Shown piece after piece: positions 60,337 through 64,000 of a stretch of 64,000 nt of DNA (within the stretch, counting starts at the first letter, position 1; each line of letters starts with the position of its first letter). The notes beneath the pieces were generated by a model that saw only the letters and a list, made by a program, of their open reading frames with translations, was not told where the DNA came from and searched no databases. The position numbers and the translations under genes are program-made. Origin of the DNA: Flavitalea plasmicola. Lineage in GTDB: Bacteria > Bacteroidota > Bacteroidia > Chitinophagales > Chitinophagaceae. The stretch spans positions 496,001 to 560,000 of the forward strand of contig NZ_JAUOTO010000006.1 of the NCBI RefSeq assembly GCF_030546645.1, read 5' to 3'.

Positions 60337-62544
60337 ATGAAGCCGCTTTCACGCATTTGTTTACTGCTCAGCCTGGCGGGAATCACCTGCGTTTCCGCCT
60401 CTGCCCAGGCGGATTCGACCAAATATAAAGAGAGAGCCACGGCCATCCGCGCTGAGGTTTGGGCATGGAAAGACGCTGTATTTGCCAATCGGACCGTTCC
60501 CGCAGAGCATGCCAATGAATCCTGCGTGATCATGGGCAGAAAAGCCGTGATAGAGGCGGATACAAAAAAGAAGATCAACTGGGCACTGTCAGCGCACCGG
60601 AATTTCTATTACAACAGTACGGTAAGAGAAATGGTGAAGATCAACGATAAAGCTTCCCTGGAGGAATATTCGCAGCTCAGCTACCGCCAGTTCAAAAAGC
60701 TCAACGGCTGGATGTCAGCCACATCCACCAGCTTTGTAGGAGCACGCATCATCAAGCCCAACGGCACTATAAAAGAGGTGAACACAGACGAAGCGGTGTC
60801 GTTGAACAACGGCCGCAATGACCAGCAACGCAAACTGGCCATCAGTGACCTGCAGGTGGGAGACATCCTGGACTACTTTGTCAGGACGGAAGAGTTCTCT
60901 GAATATATCAAGGAACCGGAAAGACTCATCTTCGTTTTTGGCGATGACCATCCCATCATGTATTATTATCTGCACTGCGAGATCGGAAGTAAATACGCCA
61001 TCGAATACCGGTCGATGAACAATGCACCCGATGCGAAGCAGACGACCAATGAAGATAAAGATGTCATCCTGGACATCGGAATGAAAAATCTCCCCGCTGC
61101 CCCCACAGGTTTCTGGATGGCCTCGCTCCGGGAGCTGCCTGCCTTCCGCCTGAATGTGCTCGCTGGCGGAACCTATGCGGGCGCAGGGCGGGCCCCGGGA
61201 GAAGTAGTGAAGGATGTTCCGCTGGCGGACATCATAAACCTGATCAACACAGGCATATCCTATCCCGATCCAGGCAAATCAGCCGTGCTGAAGCGCCTGG
61301 TGGTAGACGTGCTGAAAGGGTATGACAAACATTACAACAAGCTTCCGAAGGACAGCCTGGCCAATCTCATCTACTATGCCTATCGGTTTGTCCGCTATTA
61401 TAACCAGGTGGATGCCAGCCTGGAAGTAGGCGAGGACCGGAATGAAATGGATATCAATAATTATGATTATCTCATTTACCTGCAGCCCATACTGGAGCAA
61501 CATAAGATCTACTCGAAATTTGTCGTCATGCCCTATAAACATGGGCCGTCCATTGACCATGTAATGGGCATCGGGGATCTCTCGGTCATGCTGCTGGTAG
61601 ACCTGGAAAAACCAATCTACTTCACCAACAACAATATGTTCACATACCCCGGCTATATACCCGCCAGTCTGGAAGGACAGCCCTGCCCCGAAGTCCGTTC
61701 CAAAAGGTTCACGCGCAACCAGGTGGTAGGACTTGACCAGCTCACCCCCCTGAGCACGGCGCGGGACAATACCCAGGAGGAAAACCTGAAAGTAGCTTTC
61801 AACGGCACGGACATGCAATTGCTGCACGTAAAAAGACATACCGTTCTTACAGGTAAAATGAAGGAGGGCGAGCAGCTGCGGCTCCTGAATTTTGAAGATT
61901 GCTACGAATCTGAAAGAAATGCATTGCATGTGGAGAAATCCATTATGGACAACCTCCAAAAGGCCAGGAAAAGTAAGAACGTGTCCGAAGACTACGCCGC
62001 CGCCCTGCAAAAAGCCAGAGCATCCCTAAAGGACCGCTTTAAGGCCGAGATCTCAGGAGAATTTGAGCAGGATCCAAAGGACGTCATCTCCTGGAAGATA
62101 GACAATCCCGGTCTGCGCCATACGGCGCCCGACCTGGTATATTCTACAGAGTTCACCGTGGATGGTCTCATCCAGCGGGCGGGGAATAATTTCCTGCTCA
62201 ATATAGGTAAAGTGGTTAATTCTCCCCTGAAATTGACCCCCTCCCAGAGGACCCGCAATATAGATATCTATATGTCCTATGCCCGCACGCTGGACTGCAC
62301 TGTGGCCTTCGACATTCCCCAGGGATATTCCGTACAGGGAGTGGATAAGCTCAACAAGACCTTGAACAATGATTGCGGATCAGTGGTCACCAGCGCCCAG
62401 GTACAGGGCAGTCAGCTGATGGTGCATTTTAAAAGGACGTATAAACACGACCAGGAATCCGTAAACAAATGGCCTCAGTTACTCGCCATTATCGACGCGT
62501 CTACGGAGTTCGCAGATCAGAAGGTGTTGTTGAAAAAGGGGTAA
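60337..62544 (+). CDS. DUF3857-family protein with a lost transglutaminase active site
   Basis: This protein of about 735 residues has a signal peptide (MKPLSRICLLLSLAGITCVSASAQ) and a DUF3857-like region (about 60-290), then a transglutaminase-like segment. Where the upstream paralogue has GDCKG this one has MDINNYDYLI, and no Cys aligns, so it is probably catalytically inactive. The start at 60337 begins the signal peptide; ATG 60310 would add nine residues. It is co-transcribed with the active paralogue and may be a scaffold or partner for it. Confidence 0.85.
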   Translation: MKPLSRICLLLSLAGITCVSASAQADSTKYKERATAIRAEVWAWKDAVFANRTVPAEHANESCVIMGRKAVIEADTKKKINWALSAHRNFYYNSTVREMVKINDKASLEEYSQLSYRQFKKLNGWMSATSTSFVGARIIKPNGTIKEVNTDEAVSLNNGRNDQQRKLAISDLQVGDILDYFVRTEEFSEYIKEPERLIFVFGDDHPIMYYYLHCEIGSKYAIEYRSMNNAPDAKQTTNEDKDVILDIGMKNLPAAPTGFWMASLRELPAFRLNVLAGGTYAGAGRAPGEVVKDVPLADIINLINTGISYPDPGKSAVLKRLVVDVLKGYDKHYNKLPKDSLANLIYYAYRFVRYYNQVDASLEVGEDRNEMDINNYDYLIYLQPILEQHKIYSKFVVMPYKHGPSIDHVMGIGDLSVMLLVDLEKPIYFTNNNMFTYPGYIPASLEGQPCPEVRSKRFTRNQVVGLDQLTPLSTARDNTQEENLKVAFNGTDMQLLHVKRHTVLTGKMKEGEQLRLLNFEDCYESERNALHVEKSIMDNLQKARKSKNVSEDYAAALQKARASLKDRFKAEISGEFEQDPKDVISWKIDNPGLRHTAPDLVYSTEFTVDGLIQRAGNNFLLNIGKVVNSPLKLTPSQRTRNIDIYMSYARTLDCTVAFDIPQGYSVQGVDKLNKTLNNDCGSVVTSAQVQGSQLMVHFKRTYKHDQESVNKWPQLLAIIDASTEFADQKVLLKKG

Positions 62545-62612
62545 ACCAATCCCTCCGCCCTGGCCGGTCATTTGCATAGGTTTTGTTAAGCCAATACTTA
62601 AGGCCACAGATC

Positions 62613-62819
62613 ATGAAAAAACTATGTGCCGCCTGCTTCCTGACGGCAATGCTTGCCGCATGTTCTACGCCCGGTCCGGTGACAGGGCGCCCCGACAGGA
62701 ATGTAAGCACCAGCGGGACCATCGGTTCGGTAAAGGCCACGGACGGTCCCCCACCCGAGAAAATACCCGTCCCCAAGGTGCCGGACACCGCACGTCACAA
62801 AAGGGACACTACGTTATAG
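62613..62819 (+). CDS. Small lipoprotein, about 68 residues
   Basis: MKKLCAACFLTAMLAACSTPG gives a clear lipobox (LAAC) after which only about 50 Pro- and Thr-rich, probably disordered residues follow. It resembles small outer-membrane lipoproteins of unknown role. Its last 6 bases overlap the end of the convergent bestrophin gene. Confidence 0.7.
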   Translation: MKKLCAACFLTAMLAACSTPGPVTGRPDRNVSTSGTIGSVKATDGPPPEKIPVPKVPDTARHKRDTTL

Positions 62820-63728
62820 GACATAATATCTCTTCTTATGGGGCGCCGTTTCCGTATAATGGGGGACATCACTGATCATCTGCTTCAGATCCCGCTCAAT
62901 GGTAAAGCAAATGGCCGTCATCGGAGTATCCGTGGGCTTGTTTTCAAAAGGGTCCTGTAGGTGGATCGCCATTTTTTCGATCAGGAAAAATACAGCGCCG
63001 ATGGCAATGACGACCGGGATGCTCATAAATCCAAAGAGATCCACCACCGCAAAAGGGAGCAGCAGGAAAAAGAACAGAAGGGAAAAATGAATATAAAGGC
63101 TGTAGGTGGCCGGGAATATGGTATTCTTTATCCTTTCGCATTTCCCCATGGCATCACAAAGCCGTGACAAAGTCCTGTCGATCTCCACCTGCTGATAGGA
63201 ATTCATCAAACCATTGTGATAAGCCTTCTGCAATTCCTGCCCATGCAGGTCAAGGATAGCCATGGGAGTATTGTTGAAATTTTTAATATGCTGCATATCG
63301 CTCCGGCTGATAAATTTTTCGATTCCATACTGGGTATCCTGGCCACGCAGGCTCCGGCTGAGGCTATAGCACCAGGCGATCTGCCTTTTGATAAACCGCG
63401 ACCTGATAAAATGTGCCTGCTCATCCTGGCCTGCAGTATGGGTGAACCAATTGATCTGCCTGGCCAGGCTTCGGCTGTCGTTCACGATGGATCCCCAGAT
63501 GGTCCTGGCTTCCCACCAGCGATCATACGCCTGGTTGGACCGGAAAGCCAGCAGTAAAGAGATCACCGTTCCCATGATCATAGGCACGGATAAGGGAATG
63601 GTAAGGTTGGTAAATTGAAATACTTTGTATAGAATAGCCACTCCCATGGCATACAGGCTTAACAGGATCAGCTCTGTCCTGATCTTCCCCATGATATACT
63701 TGATAGGGATATTTTTTTTCAGTAACAT
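62814..63728 (-). CDS. Bestrophin-family (YneE/UPF0187) ion channel
   Basis: This 304-residue protein has four membrane helices and the family features: an N-terminal RTELILLSLYAMGVAILYKV helix, the neck-lining FRSNQAYDRWWEARTIWGSIVNDSRSLARQ segment near residue 65 and the later PFAVVDLFGFMSIPVVIAIGAVFFLIEKMA helix pair near 225-250. Bacterial bestrophins form pentameric cation or anion channels in the inner membrane. It lies just downstream of the gene fragment at the right edge. Confidence 0.92.
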   Translation of the reverse strand: MLLKKNIPIKYIMGKIRTELILLSLYAMGVAILYKVFQFTNLTIPLSVPMIMGTVISLLLAFRSNQAYDRWWEARTIWGSIVNDSRSLARQINWFTHTAGQDEQAHFIRSRFIKRQIAWCYSLSRSLRGQDTQYGIEKFISRSDMQHIKNFNNTPMAILDLHGQELQKAYHNGLMNSYQQVEIDRTLSRLCDAMGKCERIKNTIFPATYSLYIHFSLLFFFLLLPFAVVDLFGFMSIPVVIAIGAVFFLIEKMAIHLQDPFENKPTDTPMTAICFTIERDLKQMISDVPHYTETAPHKKRYYVL

Positions 63729-63729
63729 A

Positions 63730-64000
63730 TCAGGCTAACATTTTTTCTTTATACAAAAGCGTTGTCAGAACCCCTACTTCATTTTGTCTGCCCTTTTCCA
63801 CATATACGATGGGGACCTTGCACTTTCTTAATGTCCGTATACAGCTGACGGATTGTGGAAGCCTGTTTTCATACACATGGTCTTCCAGCAAATACACGGA
63901 TTGGATATTACGCCCCTGCATGTAATGACGAAGGTAAGCCCGGGAATTGCCATACAGGAATTCGAACGACAGGAGATGGATAATGGAAGCATATTTCTTT
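63730..64000 (-). CDS. Unrecognised protein, C-terminal 89 codons (N-terminus beyond right edge)
   Basis: The frame is open from the right edge to a stop at 63730 and can be read as at least 89 residues, including LLSFEFLYGNSRAYLRHYM and SVYLLEDHVYENRLPQS. An internal ATG at 63921 is possible but the upstream part reads well. It stops 1 base before the bestrophin start and is probably in the same operon. I do not recognise the family. Confidence 0.55.
   Translation of the reverse strand, partial: KKYASIIHLLSFEFLYGNSRAYLRHYMQGRNIQSVYLLEDHVYENRLPQSVSCIRTLRKCKVPIVYVEKGRQNEVGVLTTLLYKEKMLA

Overview
The window looks like chromosome of a Bacteroidota bacterium, most likely a Chitinophagaceae relative. 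This is inferred from gene content: a SusC/SusD pair, FecR anti-sigma and ECF sigma factors, LytTR and AraC regulators, DUF3857 and DUF4421 proteins, DinB-like proteins, a ThuA/PQQ-dehydrogenase/cytochrome fusion, and promoters of the TTG-N21-nnnnTTTG type. I see no rRNA, CRISPR array, insertion sequence or phage gene.

Layout. 1-3.4 kb holds a DUF4395 membrane protein cut by the left edge, a LytS/LytTR two-component pair, a small secreted protein and a fasciclin protein. 3.5-12.5 kb holds an AraC regulator facing a GH95 fucosidase/isochorismatase/M24 cluster, a Crp-like regulator, a three-GAF sigma-54 activator and an NmrA-like protein. 12.5-18 kb is a minus-strand cluster: metallophosphoesterase, lipoprotein, unknown protein and membrane-anchored GMC alcohol oxidase. 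18-26 kb holds an SDR, an HD hydrolase, a YiaA-like protein, and a TonB receptor with a 1063-residue ThuA/sugar dehydrogenase/cytochrome c protein. 26-37 kb is a mixed stretch of small enzymes, regulators, an ECF sigma factor, a phytanoyl-CoA dioxygenase and a Na+/H+ antiporter. 37-48.7 kb holds a CHASE3 kinase and response regulator, then ECF sigma, FecR, SusC with an STN domain, SusD, and a membrane-spanning Kelch/winged-helix/BTAD regulator. 57.4-64 kb holds an alpha/beta hydrolase, two DUF3857 proteins (one with an intact and one with a lost transglutaminase site), a small lipoprotein, a bestrophin and an open gene fragment.

The most unusual region is 49.7-57.5 kb, read here as an RNA-damage/tRNA-maintenance island. 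A promoter leads into a 29-codon leader peptide and a textbook attenuator (GCGGGGC at 49900-49906 can pair with the 5' arm of the terminator at 49948-49977). A second terminator follows, then an array of eight tRNA or tRNA-like genes (Met, His-like, Arg-like with an insert, Lys, Ile-UAU, Ser, Phe-like, Trp), then a YkuK/DUF458 RNase H-fold gene. The first 15 leader codons include all eight amino acids served by the array, so the leader could sense loss of these tRNAs. Next come a WYL regulator and, divergently, a Ro60-like TROVE/vWA gene with a perfect inverted repeat between them. Downstream lie a Y RNA candidate, at least two RNAs whose tRNA parts are in circularly permuted order (T arm and 3' acceptor strand before 5' acceptor strand and D arm), a slipin-like SPFH protein and the RNA ligase RtcB.

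RtcB joins broken RNA ends, Ro60 and Y RNAs handle damaged or misfolded RNA, and the attenuated array could replace lost tRNAs. The enzyme families are established; the attenuator, the permuted tRNAs and their link to RtcB are my inference from base pairing.
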